DNA of 64,000 bases, taken from contig CM041783.1 of assembly GCA_023374045.1 (NCBI GenBank), forward strand, positions 91,795,298 through 91,859,297, in the 5' to 3' direction. Within the stretch, counting starts at the first letter, position 1; each line of letters begins with the position of its first letter. Source of the DNA: Limonium bicolor. Its lineage: Eukaryota > Streptophyta > Magnoliopsida > Caryophyllales > Plumbaginaceae. The position numbers and the translations under genes are program-made. Shown piece by piece: positions 22,421-35,405 of the stretch. The notes beneath the pieces are model-generated. The model worked only from the letters and a program-made list of their open reading frames with translations. It was not told the DNA's origin and searched no databases.

Positions 22421-23350
22421 GCAAAACATCGACATACTCAGCTAGTAGAGAAGTCAAGTCACGTTTTTCTACTTCTCTCAGACCTAAACCGACTTGCAAG
22501 GTTTTAGGGTTATCGGGTGTTCCGATATTTATTGCTACCGTGTCTTCCACGATCTGGGTATGGGTAGAATATTGTTCGATGGGAGGCATACTCTCCTCAT
22601 CGTATTCTTCTTCTTCGGCCTCAAGATTTTGCGATGAATCAAACAGTTGAGAAGATAGAATAGAGGGAATCTGAACGAACTGAATTTTCATTAATATCCG
22701 ATGAGCTTGGAAGCTCAGAGATTGTAAGAAAATTGCCACCACTTTTACAAGTGAAAATAAGTGGTGGCGATCCATCCCCTAATCCGAATCTACTTGCATT
22801 GTCGATACTCCCGATACAACTGTAACTACCACCAACACTAAGATTATCACTGTCGCTATCACCATCGCTATCATCGCTACTGCTAACTAGGCTAACTAAG
22901 AAGGCTCTCGGGGAATCAGCTCCTCTCTCGTATGATAGACGACAAGACACGCTCCATGGCCATCTACCGAGGGTGCGGGGTCCTTGATGACTGGTTTGGT
23001 CGTGACACTGTCTCCGCATCCTCGGGCATTCCTTGGTTGCATCCCTTGTCGCCGTGGTCTTCAAGGCATGAGAGGGGAAGTAAAGTGGTCAACCAGCTCT
23101 CCCACTCCATTGTCTCCTGACTTCCCTGAGCTTGAACTGCTTTCTGCTTATCACAACTCACAGATACACATGTTCAAGGTTAACTGGTAAGAAAAAATCT
23201 ATGGGGATTCTTACATGTGAATCTGTCAACATCAACCTGGCATTTCTGTGAATCCTAACCCGGCTCCTCGGCCTCCAGCATATGGCGTTAACGGCTCTAC
23301 CGTGCCCTGTAGCTCCTTTCCTAATCCATTCCCCTGTTTGTAGCCCATCC
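22421..23350 (-). other. Ogre region between protease and RT
   Basis: This stretch contains acidic and Ser-rich coding-like segments (for example 23064-22639) but no domain I recognise. Ogre elements are known to carry an intron between protease and RT; I could not assign splice sites here. Confidence 0.45.
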
Positions 23351-23991
23351 GAGACATCATGTGCTGTGATGCGGGGCTATAGACACTAGGGTCGAAGTAG
23401 AGAGGAGTGATGGAAGAAGTGACTTACTGCTGCGCGCCGGTTTCGCCACTGTGAACCCCCCAAGGGTTAGCTCCCGTTGACCTGGCGTTTGATCTCGAAC
23501 ACGCTGGGATTCATTCCTTGCCTCTCCTAGCACCTCTACGATCCGTCCTCCATGCTTAAACTTGAGCTTTTGGTGGACTACTGAGGGCACGCCCTTGATT
23601 GGTCAATGAAATTCCGGCCCAGCAGTAAGTTGAAGGTGGAAGAAATATCAATGACCATTACTTCGATAGAGAAGGAGGCATCCTCGATTAGGAGGCAGGG
23701 TGATCATCCTTAACACTTTTCTGTGGCTGTTATCGTATGCGCTTAAAGTCATCTCCATAGGTTTGAGATCATTATACCCCATGTGTCGGGCCACACGCAG
23801 CGGGCAACATTTACCTCAGCACCGTCATCGATGAGTGTCTTAGGGACATTGAAACCCCCAGCTTTACAGATATGTAGAGGGCTCGTCCAGATTGGCGGGA
23901 GATTCTTCATCTGTGAAGGTGATTGCCATAGCAGGGTTTGAGTCAAGTGGGCTACGATGGTGTCTACACTGACCGTTTGTCTCTTATCCAT
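23350..23991 (-). pseudogene. Ogre aspartic protease (frame-broken)
   Basis: The active-site stretch is TLIDDGAEVNV (about 23832-23806), the Tat variant of D-S/G-G/A. Downstream pieces AYDNSHRKV and HQKLKFKHGGRIVEVLGEA follow in other frames. Confidence 0.75.
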
Positions 23992-24243
23992 TTTGAGATG
24001 TCGGGCCCACTGCGTTCTTGTGTTCCTCTGACATGGTCAACAGGGACCAATTGTGATGGGGATGCTTGTGCTCTTCAACTTCTTGAGCAATTCTTCTTCT
24101 CCAGCTAATCTATTCTCCGATTCACTCAAAGTGAGATCATGCACCTTCTGGGGTAATGACGCGGCCTCTTCAGCAAGCTCGACCGCTTGTAGTGTTTCCT
24201 TGAACGGTAAGATGGTGGGTCTGGCCTAGATCTTCATCTTTGA

Positions 24244-26459
24244 TCAAGAGAGGTGCCCTGATCGGGTTACCGCAGGCGGACCATCATCTTCGTTGGTAAT
24301 GAGGATGACACTACACTCAGAAATTCTCCCTCCTCGCCTTTCGGCAGCCTTCTGTCGGCACCAAGCCTCTACCACCTCCAATGCTTTCATAGCATTGTAG
24401 AGCTCTCGTGCCTCAAGATTCAGTCCCACGAGTAACTCAAGGTTCTTCTCCATTTGCCGCCCTACTATCAGCAAGGTGATGATAGACACCCTTCCTTGTC
24501 CTACTAGACGCTCGACTGTAGCACGTATCTCATGCGTCATTGCTAGATATTCATGCATTTGCGGTTGAATATCATGCTGGATTTCTAGACGATGAATTCG
24601 GAAGGCGTCTAGCTCCGGAGATAGCATGATTGGAGGGGGTGTGCTTTGGTTGCCCGGCTCAGAGGAATTCTCAATGGCATGGATCCTTGTGATTCTGCTA
24701 ACATCTGATCTTCTTCTCCTTCTCCCATCAGACTCATCATATTCACATGCCTGGGATAGAGTTGTTTTGAGTGTTCGGATTAGTTTTTGGGAATTCCACC
24801 TCCCCTGCATCGATCAAGTCCTGGATGGCATGCCGCAAGGCCCGACAATTTTCAGTACCATGTCCTTTGATCATATGGTATTCGCAGAAACTGGCAAGGT
24901 TGGTTCCCATCTGGGTAACTCCTGGTTTGGGTTTCGGGTGTCCAAGCAAAAACCCACTTTTCTTCAGCTTTTCGTAGGCTTTGTCCATTGGCATCCCTAA
25001 GCTGGTGTAATTCCTTCTGGGTTGAGTCTGGTAGCTGCTTGGCGGTGGAGTTGCAGAGTAGTTTGAAGTTGACCCACTAACTTGGGCTTGAAATACTGGT
25101 GGCTGTGATTGATTAGTTGATGGGGTAGGGAAGATTTTCCAATTGTGTCTGCCTTGGACTGCCTATTCTGATAATTCATCCCTCTAGGGTTTGACCCTTG
25201 AAAATTCAAACCCTTCAGACGTCCAGCTAGGGACAGTTCTTCTGCAGCAGTGGCAGCAGCTTTCAAGTGTCGGAAATCACAAATTCCGAGGGACTTAAGA
25301 TGGTCTGAATAAGGGTTTTCCAGGCAATCGATAATGATTCTTATTTGCTCATCTTCGTTGGGCCGGTCTAGCATCTGCCCCGCCTTCCTCTCCATCTGGT
25401 GATGAATTCCATCACTGTCTCATGATTTCTTGGTCTCATGGTTTCTAGGTCTCTCCGGGTGACCCCTAGGTGAGTGTTATAACTGTACTGCTCCACGAAG
25501 TCTGGTAGACCTCTTCCAACTTCTTCCCTGAGAAATCCGTTCTTGATACCCAAGCTTGGGCTGACCCTTCAAGATAACTGGGGAAACAGATTATCTTCAT
25601 CTCGTCATCTAGCCCATACTAGTCATGACCTGTCAACTGGGCGAGATGGTGTCTGGGGTCTCCTTTCCCTGAGTACTTAGAGATTTCTGGCAGTTTAGAT
25701 TTTCGGGCAATTTGGAGCTTGGCTTTAGTTGGAACTGACGAAAAACCCAAACATCTTGGCTCTCTCCCCGAGCTGCATCTCCGCTAGTAGCTCTTCTTTC
25801 AGAGATTTCTTCATTTGATTGAGGTCAAGTGGGAGATGTTCAGTAGGCGGGGCTTGGTTGTAACCATGAATCAGATGGTTAGATGGTTGGGGTAACAGTT
25901 GGGTCTGGGGAATTGCCTCCTCAAAACGGACAGCATGTCCGGGAGTGGTGTACTGGTATTGATTGAGTTGGATGGGGTCAGGGTGTGGTGAGTTGGGATG
26001 AATGAATTCTGGTTGTTTGGCTTGAAATAGGTGGGCTGTTTGGACAGTGGCTCCAGCGGGTGGGAACGGTGGTAGTCTGGGGAAGGTGGTTGGTATTGTG
26101 GGGACCGTGGTCATGATTGGAGGTGGCAGGGGTGCTCCTGAGAGTAGGTCAGCCGTTTGAAAAGTTGTAGTGACTGGGTGGATGATGGTGCGTTCTTTCC
26201 CTGTGGTCGGTTGTGGTATGCTGGTGTTGAACATAGGGTTTTGATTGCTCCAGACTCTGTTGGGGTGTGGGGAGGAGTCCTCAATATAATCCTCATCGGG
26301 GTCAGTAAGGTATGGATCCTTTCCGTTGGCTGACCTCTCATGGCGCAATTGCTCCTCTAGCCTTTCAACAGTTTGCTTCAGCATGTTCTCATTTCTTGTT
26401 GACTGTTCTAGCATACTGGTAGAGAATACTTGGATCAGGAAGACGTGAGCTACCGCCAC
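24244..26459 (-). pseudogene. Ogre Gag with zinc knuckle (frame-broken)
   Basis: The N-terminal part (26459-25725) has a coiled-coil-like segment (NENMLKQTVERLEEQLRHE) and a Pro/Gln/Thr-rich linker. The capsid-like part (25553-24997) includes MEFITRW and AATAAEELSLAG. The zinc knuckle FCEYHMIKGHGTENC (about 24890-24845) has a C-x2-H-x4-H-x4-C pattern seen in Tat Gags. The last segment (24810-24244) links to the protease and contains long Glu/Leu-rich helices. Stops and shifts separate these parts. Confidence 0.82.
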
Positions 26460-26944
26460 TAGCTCCTACAACTGCACTTGCCTCAACAACCGGGATGGCT
26501 GGGACACCTTCTGAGGCAGTTGGATTAATCAGATTTGGATCCATAGTTTCAGATGATGTTTCGTGGTGTCACTAGCCAGCCTACCTCGGGAATCTCTTTT
26601 CCACAATCGAGTAATGTTGGAAGACTGGTTTGAGATGACTGCAAAATCTTCACAATCTGCCGTCGACGGTACTGTATTGTGAAATAGTTCGGAGATCATT
26701 AGTATGAATGCACATTTCGAAAAAGGTAGAAAGGGAGGAGGTCGTCCCCATGATTTACGTAACATGCTTTGCGAAAGAGGTTTTAAATCTTTTGATTGCG
26801 AAGAAAAGGCGCACGAGCCTAGTTTTCATTTCCAAAACGTTTGTCATATCAATATCACATAGCCGCCGTTGCATATAAAGGGGAACGGGGTTACAATCTG
26901 ATTCAAAGGGGAACATAACCGTTAGTCCTAAAGGAGAAATACAT

Positions 26945-27165
26945 CTGCTAGTTGGTTAATCATTACAAAAGGGGATTCATCAACTAGCTAGCTAATCATT
27001 ACAAAAAGGGATTCATCCACTAGCTAGCTAATCATTACAAAAAGGGATTCATCCACTAGCTAGCTAATCATTACAAAAAGGGATTCATCCACTAGCTAGC
27101 TAATCATTACAAAAAGGGATTCATCCACTAGCTAGCTAATCATTAAAAAGGGAAGGCATCCGCTA
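26945..27165 (-). repeat. 36 bp tandem repeat between ORF1 and gag
   Basis: The unit actagctagctaatcattac + aaaaagggattcatcc is repeated about five times almost perfectly, with diverged edges. Each unit has the palindromic core actagctagct. The rest of 26460-27229 holds no recognised gene. Confidence 0.9.
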
Positions 27166-27229
27166 GTCAAATAACTAAACTAAGGGGGGAGGCAAACCCG
27201 CTAGTCCTAATAGCCGAAAGGGAGGCTGA

Positions 27230-28579
27230 TCAACTAATGATCTTCTTCTGCTTCCGCTCCCATTTCTCCTGCTTTCTGAGCTGACTTCTTGTTGGGGACG
27301 GGTGCAAATCCACGATGATTGGAAGGTTGGGATCTGGAATGATCGGTGCATGGTCAGGGGCATAGGCACTGTCTATCATCCGGTCGACTCTTTTGCCGAG
27401 CCATAGTTTGTAAGACTTACTCAACATGATGCTCCCTGTGGAGAGATCAAAGATAGCCCATTTCATTCCTGAGCCGTAAATCCTAGATACATAATTGACA
27501 GCAGCATCGGTGAACATGTGGCTTCTGAATATCGTTCCCTTAGCTCCGGGAATGATCTGCTGACGACCAAATTGGCGCATACTCCTAAAGGGGAAAATTG
27601 TGACAAACCTATCTAGCCCAACCAGAATCAGGCCGTCCTGGTCAGTAGACTGAACGGTCCCCCCTTGAACATTCCAGTCGGGTAAGACCCACAGAATATG
27701 CGTCTCATGGCAGATGTCTCTGAAGTAGGCTTTCCACCCCTTCTCAGGTTTCTTTACACGCTTCCTGGCCACCATATAACTGTCCATGTGGAAGATGCCG
27801 ACGGTGGTATATGGTAGCAGCCTGAAATGGTCAAATAGCCAAATCTGGAGAAGTAGGGGACTCCCAACGAAGAAAGTTTCAAATTTTCCAGTTTCCTTCC
27901 AGCGATCAAGAGATCGGACAATCTCAGCTGCAACATAGGTGCCTATGCTCTGTCCATCTTCTAAGGCCTTCAAGAGGTAAATGATCTGGGGATTGAACCT
28001 TAAGTTCCTCTGCCGAAAGAGATAGAGCCCCATGAGACATAAATCCATGACTCGCCTCTTGGTCTTTAGTGAAAAGGATGGCTTATCGAAGCGGTCTACT
28101 AGCTCCCTCAAGCTAGCACTCATGTTCCCAAAATCTTGTACGAAGGCCTTGTCCACCTCGAGGAACATTGCGGTAAAAGTGGGGGTGTTTTCTCTTCTTA
28201 CGGGGACAACCGGCATTGGTCGATGTGGCTTAATTCTCAGGAAAGCGTCCATCTCGGCAGGTAGGAGAACCAACTCTTGTAAAGCAAAGCGGTACAAATG
28301 GTCAGTGGAGTCCCAATAAGTGAGGGATTCAAAGAGTGCTTCATACTCCACAACAGCCCGATTCATCTCTGAAAGGCCAAACAAGAGTGGTCTGTTGTCA
28401 TTCTTCATCTTCGTGCACCGCTCTTTGATCTCACGGGCAAACTGGACTTCTTTCTGACGCTCTTCCTGGTAGGCGGCAATTATAGCCCTTTCTTCGGCGA
28501 CTCGTTGCTTTTCTTGCTCTGCTCTGCAATCTCTGGGCCTCTTCCTCTCGCCAGGTACTGCTACCAACCTGTGCATCAT
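27230..28579 (-). CDS. Ogre ORF1 protein, unknown function
   Basis: An intact 449-codon frame upstream of gag, the place of the extra ORF1 in Ogre-type elements. It begins with a Lys/Arg/Glu-rich helical segment (about residues 10-60: QEKQRVAEERAIIAAYQEER). A mostly globular region follows, with FFVGSPLLLQIWLFDHFRLL (about 237-256) and LPDWNVQGG. The Leu/Trp/Phe-rich middle resembles plant retroelement-associated domains related to plant-mobile-type proteins, from memory and at low confidence. It ends in a Lys/Arg-rich tail (KQEKWERKQKK). It is the only undamaged frame in this Ogre copy. Confidence 0.75.
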   Translation of the reverse strand: MMHRLVAVPGERKRPRDCRAEQEKQRVAEERAIIAAYQEERQKEVQFAREIKERCTKMKNDNRPLLFGLSEMNRAVVEYEALFESLTYWDSTDHLYRFALQELVLLPAEMDAFLRIKPHRPMPVVPVRRENTPTFTAMFLEVDKAFVQDFGNMSASLRELVDRFDKPSFSLKTKRRVMDLCLMGLYLFRQRNLRFNPQIIYLLKALEDGQSIGTYVAAEIVRSLDRWKETGKFETFFVGSPLLLQIWLFDHFRLLPYTTVGIFHMDSYMVARKRVKKPEKGWKAYFRDICHETHILWVLPDWNVQGGTVQSTDQDGLILVGLDRFVTIFPFRSMRQFGRQQIIPGAKGTIFRSHMFTDAAVNYVSRIYGSGMKWAIFDLSTGSIMLSKSYKLWLGKRVDRMIDSAYAPDHAPIIPDPNLPIIVDLHPSPTRSQLRKQEKWERKQKKIIS

Positions 28580-30026
28580 TGCGATCCTGCAAGGGCAAAG
28601 TAAAACGGGGAAGAGAATGGATAGATGAGAATCGGGGAAGCGACTATGTGATATAGTATGGGTACTAGTTTTGGAAACGAAAACCCCGCATTTGGTAAAA
28701 TTGAGCGTATAACAGGTTGAAAAAACAGTTTGGGAAAAGAATGTTTTGATTGCTTAAATCCAAGTTCAAAACCATTTTGTAAAAACCTCGTTGAAAATAA
28801 TTTGCTTAAATCGAAGAAGAGCTGATGGAAAGTTTTTTTTTTTTTAAACAAAACAAAGTACACAGCTAGTGAGTTGGATCGTGGCTGATTTCAATTGGAG
28901 CTATAAGTGCGAATGATTGGGATAATCACCTTCCAGGTCAATCATTGTTTCCATACCACCGGGGAACCATCGTCCCTTCACTGTTCATCTCTCGGGTTTT
29001 ATCTCTGTTACGCCTTATGAGGCGCGTCATCAAGAAAGTCCGGGGTGCTCAAGTTCGAAAGGTCAGGATACCCGAAATGATACAGCCACGCGAGCCACGG
29101 CCAGTGATTATCACAACATGCTCACTTTTCGGAAAACTTGGGGAAGTACTGCATGGGGTCGGGTCTCCCGTCGTTTGCACGGTCAGGTGTGTCTAAAGTC
29201 CAAATTATTCACTGACTACGTTGTGCCATGTATGGGTATCTGGTAAATACGAGATCCTCTATGGACGTGTAGCGTGACATCGGGCTTTAGAGACACCCGT
29301 GGTGCAGAGGACACTTGGAGAACTGAGCCCATGCAATCTTCAGGGTAAGGCAAAGGGTGGTCAGACAGGCGGCATACAAGGGGGTGACTACCCATAAACC
29401 CATCTTAGACACGGGACCGGGCAGCTGGACACTGAAGGCTCAGAGTTCACTATATGCTGGCTTTGACTCGAAAAGGTAAGTGTTGAAGGATCATGAGTTT
29501 TCAAGGCGTAGATACTACGATCATACCGCCCCGTGTGCATAGTCCTTACTACGAAGGGCATCTGCTCATGGGGAATCAATTGTGGACCAATATTTATCCC
29601 GACCGCAAATATCAGGGGTGACACAGAGGAATGCATGTCCTAAGCTACCCTATGCACCCACCTCAGGACTATTCCTAACAGTTCAATATCACAAGCAAAA
29701 GCGGTAAATAAATGCGCAGGCAAAGAGAGGGAAGAAGTTAGACCCCTAATGGGCCCACCTACCTGAAGTTTCCTGCAAGTTAGTCTAGCATAATCACGCA
29801 ATTATGTAGCAAGCAAAGTGCAGATGACAAGCAAAGTCAAGTATATGCTACACACTCTCATCCTAACTATCCTCACCAATCACACTCTGAGTGTGGAGTA
29901 GAGTAATCCTAATGGCTTTCGAGATGAATCTCTTGAAGGTTTTGAAAGAAGTGGGGAAATCCTGACAATTTTGAATGGAGTTCAGTCTTCCTTGACCAAG
30001 TTTATGAGAAAAACTTACTCAAGTTT
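28580..30026 (-). other. Ogre 5' untranslated leader
   Basis: About 1.45 kb separate the primer site from ORF1. No domain is visible in any frame. A T-rich run lies at 28831-28842. Confidence 0.7.
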
Positions 30027-30044
30027 TCCCCAGCAGAGTCGCCA
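30027..30044 (-). promoter_or_regulatory. Ogre primer binding site (tRNA-Arg type)
   Basis: On the minus strand TGGCGACTCTGCTGGGGA follows the LTR end ..CCACA after a GAA spacer. This sequence is widely seen as the primer site of Tat/Ogre elements. It fixes the inner end of the 5' LTR at 30048. Confidence 0.9.
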
Positions 30045-32014
30045 TTCTGTGGAGGGTGATTTTTCGGTAGGAGGGGGGTCTATCTAAATGGTTCTGGCTA
30101 AGAAGTCTAGATCCCAGAAAATGCCATTCTGTGGAGGGTAAAAACCCGTTATTCTTGGCATCCCTCAAATACCTACTGAATCGTCCGTCTTTCCCAGAAA
30201 GCATAAAGGGGAGTGCAAGTGTGCACTACACCCGCTCTCGATGGGCTCCACGCGGACTTATGCCTCTATAAGGCGGAATTGACTAGAGTCGCCACCTAGT
30301 TTAACCTAAGAATACTAGGAAGGAAAGGAAGGAGGGTTCTAAGAACCGTTAGTTGACTCTGAGATTACTACCTATGGATAGGACTTATCTGATCATACTA
30401 GAGATTCTATGTGGGTTCGCACTGGGTTACACCCCTCGGAAGTGGCAATGACCACAACCTTGGATTGGTGCCCGAGGAAACCTCGGTCTCCAATTGTCGG
30501 GATTTCCTTCTTTCAAAACCTTGTTAGAGAGATTCATTTGAAAACCAAAGGATAGGATTGAGCGAAGGGTGAGGATGAGGCCGGTATTGGAGTTGGTCTG
30601 GTTGAAGTGTTTTGAGAGGTTTTAAATGCTCTGAGAGATTTGAGGTTGTTTTAGGCCTTCACGGGATTAAGAGAATGATGGGAGTTTTGAGGAGTAAAGG
30701 GGCCTTTTGGTCATTCTTGGTGGAGTTAAGGGGTATTTGAATCACTTGGCTGATTCGAGGAGTTTCCCGGGGTTTGTTAGGTTCATCTTTCGGAGTGGTC
30801 GAATGGGTTGAAGAGGAATTTGGATTTTGAATATGATTGAGTGTGGGAAAGGATTTTTTATTTGCAAGTATTCAGGTTTTGAAGATGTTTCAGGTTTTTT
30901 GGGAGTTTTCAAGAATTGGAAGTCCTAAGTGACTCAGAGTTGGTTCAGAGGAGGGTTGAGAAGTGTTTATGGGTCCTAGAGCTCAAATGGAAGTGTTGGA
31001 TTGGTGTGTCCAGAATTGTCTCTCTTAAAGTCTTTTTTTTAAAAAAAATCATTTTTTGTTGTAAAAGGGTGGATAATCCCGAGGGATTACCCTATGTACC
31101 CCCTCGAACACGACACTTTATTAATGGAAGGTGCCGAGGCTCGAAAGATGGGGCAATGAATTTATGTCGAAAAATAGGATTCAGAGAGAAACACCATGAA
31201 TGAGATGTTCTCGGTCAAACCCTAGTAACGTCTCTAACTCCCGGGTTTTAAAACATTAAAAACCAAAAACATTGAAATCGAGCGGAAGGGAGTTAGACGA
31301 TTCTAAAATCCCGGCTGCAACTAGGAAGGTCGTTACTTCCGTAGCACCCCGCCTTGTAAAAATCTAGGCTGCAATTAGGGGAGGTTTGTCACCCTAATGC
31401 CCCGCCTAAAGAGATCCAGACTGCGACTAGGGAGGTTATGACCCCAGTGCCCCGCCTCGGATTTTTATTTTGGAAGAGAGACAAGCAATGTCTAACCAGG
31501 AAGAAAATGTTTTGAAGGGGTTAGACATTTCTGCTCCCCGAAAACAAATTATTGGGATTTGAAAACCAAGTTAGAAAACTTTGAAAGTTGTTCGGAATTC
31601 TTGACGAAGAAACACTGATTTTGAGAAACGTTTTAGGAGAAAACTTTCTGTATATGTGAGAAGAACTTTCTGCAATAGAGAAGAGTTTTCTGTGATGTGA
31701 GAAGAGTTTTTCCTTTAAAATCCTACAAAATGGTTTCTTTGAAAACTTGGTGAACTTTGAATAAAAAGACTGTTTGAAATTCGAGAAGGGGGATTCTCTG
31801 GATTTTTGGATTTTGAATAGAATTTACAAGTCGGGTTTGAAGTGAATGCGTCAAAATTGAATTGAGATTGAAAACGAATTGGATTTGAATTGGATTGGGT
31901 TTGAATTGAATGAAATTGGGTTGAATTGGATTTGGGTTGAGGTCGAGTTTGGATTGGATTGAGGTTCGAGTTCGGTTTGGATTGAGGTTTAGGCTTGAAC
32001 TAGATTGAGTTCGG

Positions 32015-32140
32015 GTTGAGTCAAAGTTGGGTCAAGGTCAACGTTTTGGGTCAAGGTCAACACTTTTTTGGTCAAGGTCAAAGTCAAGGTTTTTGGTCAA
32101 AGGTCAAGGTTTTGGGTCAAAGGTCAACCTTTGGTTCAAG
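32015..32140. repeat. GGGTCAAGGTCAA short tandem repeat
   Basis: At least eight degenerate copies of '(g)gtcaaggtcaac/ttttggg'. They follow a stretch rich in 'gaattggatt..' units (31850-31995). Confidence 0.8.
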
Positions 32141-32224
32141 GTTCGATTCTTGTGGACTTAACTTAATTTTTGTGGACTTAGGCTTTGTGGATTTGGGCCT
32201 GATTTGAGACATGGGTCTCTTATG

Positions 32225-32860
32225 GTTTTGGGCTTTGGGTGGTGGGCTTTCTTGATTTTGGGCCATGGGCTTGGGCTTCGGGTTTTGGGCCTTGGGTTTG
32301 GGCTTCGGGTTTTGGGCTTCGGGTTTGGGCTTCGGGTTTTGGGCTTCGGGTTTGGGCCTTGGGTTTGGGCTTCGGGTTTTGGGCCAAGATGGTTTTGGCT
32401 TTTGGGCCTTGGGTTTGGGCTTCGGGTTTTGGGCTTCGGGTTTGGGCCTTGGGTTTGGGCTTCGGGTTTTGGGCCAAGATGGTTTGGGCCGAGAGAGGTG
32501 GGGGCTGGACTTGGGTTTTGGGCCGAGAGAAGTGGTGGGCTGGACTTGGGCTTTTGGGCCGAGAGGAGTGGCGGGCTGGATTTGGGCTTTTGGGCCGAGA
32601 GGAGTGGTGGGCTGGATTGAGGAGTAGTGGGCCGGGTTTGGGGAGGGAGGGTGGGGGTGATTTGGGAGTAGTGGGCCGGGCTCGGTTTGGGCCTTGGGCT
32701 TCGGGTTCGGGCTTTGGGGCCTTGGGTTTGGGCCGATTGTGAACTTATTGGGCGATTTGGTTATTAGATTTGACTAGGTAGTGGGCGGGTTTGGGGGTAG
32801 TGGCGGGCTTTGGGTTTGGGCCTTGGGCTTTGGGCCGAGAGGAGTGGTGGGTGAAGTTGG
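32225..32860. repeat. G-run minisatellite in the Ogre LTR
   Basis: Dozens of 'ttgggcttcgggttttgggcc' variants with GGG every 5-8 bases on the plus strand. Several long frames overlap here (32204-32620, 32239-32742, 32265-32627); they only reflect periodicity (GFGLRVLGFGF type) and are not proposed as genes. Confidence 0.9.
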
Positions 32861-35405
32861 ACTTGGATCAAGATGGTTTTGGCTTGGCTGACTAAATGGA
32901 AGAATGAATATATAAAAAGGCCACGAATGACCTGGACTGAAATCAGGAACTACTTGGGCTTTTCGACTTGAATTGGATGGATTGTCCTATAACGGGTTTG
33001 ATCTGTTTCTTTTTTATCCAGAAATGTGATTTTGAATGGAATCATTGATTGTGAGTTTTAAATAGAATATTAAGGATGATTTGGAAAGGCTTATCACTGG
33101 GAAGGATGTCCCCCACAAACGGGTACTACGACCCTCGGGTACTACGACCTTAATGTGGGTTTTATCCGCGAATAAACTAGGGCTTTTCTAAAATGACCCA
33201 CAGAAAGATGTGGGCCCGGCTAACCTAGCAAGTCCGGGCAACCTAGCGGGCTGTCTATGGTTTTTGGTCTAAACCGGTTTGGGCTAGCCTTAGAGCAGGC
33301 CCAAAATGCTTTATTTCCTTAGCAAGTACAGTAACGTCAAACCGAATCGTAAATGATAATAATATATAAACAATCCGATCAATCAGATAATCAACAAGTG
33401 ATATCAACATAATTTAACCAAAGCGCAAGCAAATTATCTTAACAATATGTACAGAAAGCCAAGTGAGACTATGGAAATCCAACTAGGAATAACCTGATTG
33501 CAGAGCAAAGAACGAACAGAACCTAGAATTACTAAAACTCAAACAAGGAAACACACTTGTTCTAAGTTCAAGCCAGTTTGATTCGTTTCCATTTCTCGCC
33601 ATTTTTAACAAAAACCACACTGCTTGCACCAAACAGCCCTAAACAGATGTGCTAATTCATTCGGTTATTAACCCAAGGCAAGCCTACTCCCTACTGTTAG
33701 TGATTGGGTAAAAAAGTCAGGAGACAAGAACTTCACTCTTCACCATAGTTCGTTAACGGGATTCAAATCCTTAAACTGACTAGGATATACAAACGACTAC
33801 AACTCAAACACCATCCAGATAAGTATGCTAGAACGACTGAGAACATGCCAACACATTGCTTTCAGCAGACCACATGTGCTTGATTAACATATTTCTCTAG
33901 CCTTTTACACACACACCACCCAGATTTTCAACCGTGGAGAAACAGACTACCAAGTAATTGCTTCCTGTTCTAACGATCCAAACAGGAGTGGGTTATTCAT
34001 GCTTCTATTCTTCTTCTCTCTCAAACTACTCTAAGTCAGAAATAAGCACCGATGCTATAAGGGAGGAAATACAAGATTCTGCACAAATATTCACAACACA
34101 CATATAAGGCACTTAAAGCTCTCAACAGACCAGTCAGACATACATATATATACGCAAGGAGTGAAGAAAGTTCATGAGTATAAATACCAGGAAGGAGATG
34201 AGCATAAGTTCTCCTGTGAGAAGATCAAATCAACATAAGATAAGCAGGTTAGCTCGCAAATTATAAAGGATCAGATATTGTTCCTGGATAATAGAAGAGC
34301 GGAGATGCTAAGATGACCAGAACTCGAGTACAGCGACGCAGTTTTATGTTGGTCACGAATCAGAAATTTATGTAGGCAGGTGCTATCTCAACACAACATG
34401 ACCAGAGGATTCCTCTGATAAGAAGACAAACAAACATCCCTGTCGATGAGTATAGAACAGAAGCAGAATAGGAACAGGTAACATGCAGAGGGAACTGGGT
34501 TCGAAAGAACAGAACTCCAACCCAAATAAGAACCTGTGCGCGTGATATGCACATCATACACCCCAGGTGTACTCTAGCAAATGAGATTAGAACCCAAGCG
34601 GGTCAGAATGAAACGTTAGTCGTGAAGATGTTCAAAATAGCAAAAAACCAGTGCGAGCAAACAACCCACAGTACGTCTCGAAATTGCTTCGGGTCGACCA
34701 GATAACCGAGTAAAAACCAGAATATCGTTAGCAGAATAAAGGAACTAGAGATTTCTCCCTCGCAGCTTACGAACTGTTCGTGGACTTCAAGGTCCATACC
34801 AGTCTAGGGACATGCTCATAAGAAAAGGAAGCGAAATCGAATCGGGGAAAGAACTCAAACCCACGTCTCGTAACCACTAGAGACAGGAGTACACGAATGG
34901 CGATCCGAAACTCCGATCCTAGGGCTTTGGACAAAACGAAAATAACAACGAATCGCAAAACAAAAGCGGATGAAAGAACGGGACGAGGGAGTCGACGAAC
35001 AACAATGGTGATGTTGAGTAAAGGAGGGCGATACCTACGCGGTGGCGAGAAGCCTGGGAGAGATTCAGCGGTGATGAAGCTTGAGATGGTGAGCTTTGAA
35101 AATGGAAGAACGTTGAAACGAAGGTTTTCTGGGTTTTTTTGCTTCTTGGTTTTGAAAATGGAAGAACGAAGAACAGACGACCAGAATGGAATGAAAATCG
35201 GGATCGGTGTCGAGGAAAAGCGTGGAGAATACTGTAGGGTTTTTTGATTTTTATAATGAAGAAGAGAGAGTAAGCAGATGTCCAAGTTAGGGTTTTTTTG
35301 AGTCATGGGCTTATGAACTGATTTTTATTTGGGCTGACAAGGGAAATGGGCCTTATCTGAGGTAAAAAAAACGGACAGGGAGGGTAGAAGAGGCAAAATG
35401 AGTTT

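Noticed and set aside
26945..27165. CRISPR-like regular repeats
   Set aside because: The 36 bp units are head-to-tail with no unique spacers, inside a plant retroelement.
32204..32742. Three long overlapping open frames (Gly/Phe/Leu repeats)
   Set aside because: They are by-products of a GGG-rich minisatellite with few stop codons, all in the same DNA.
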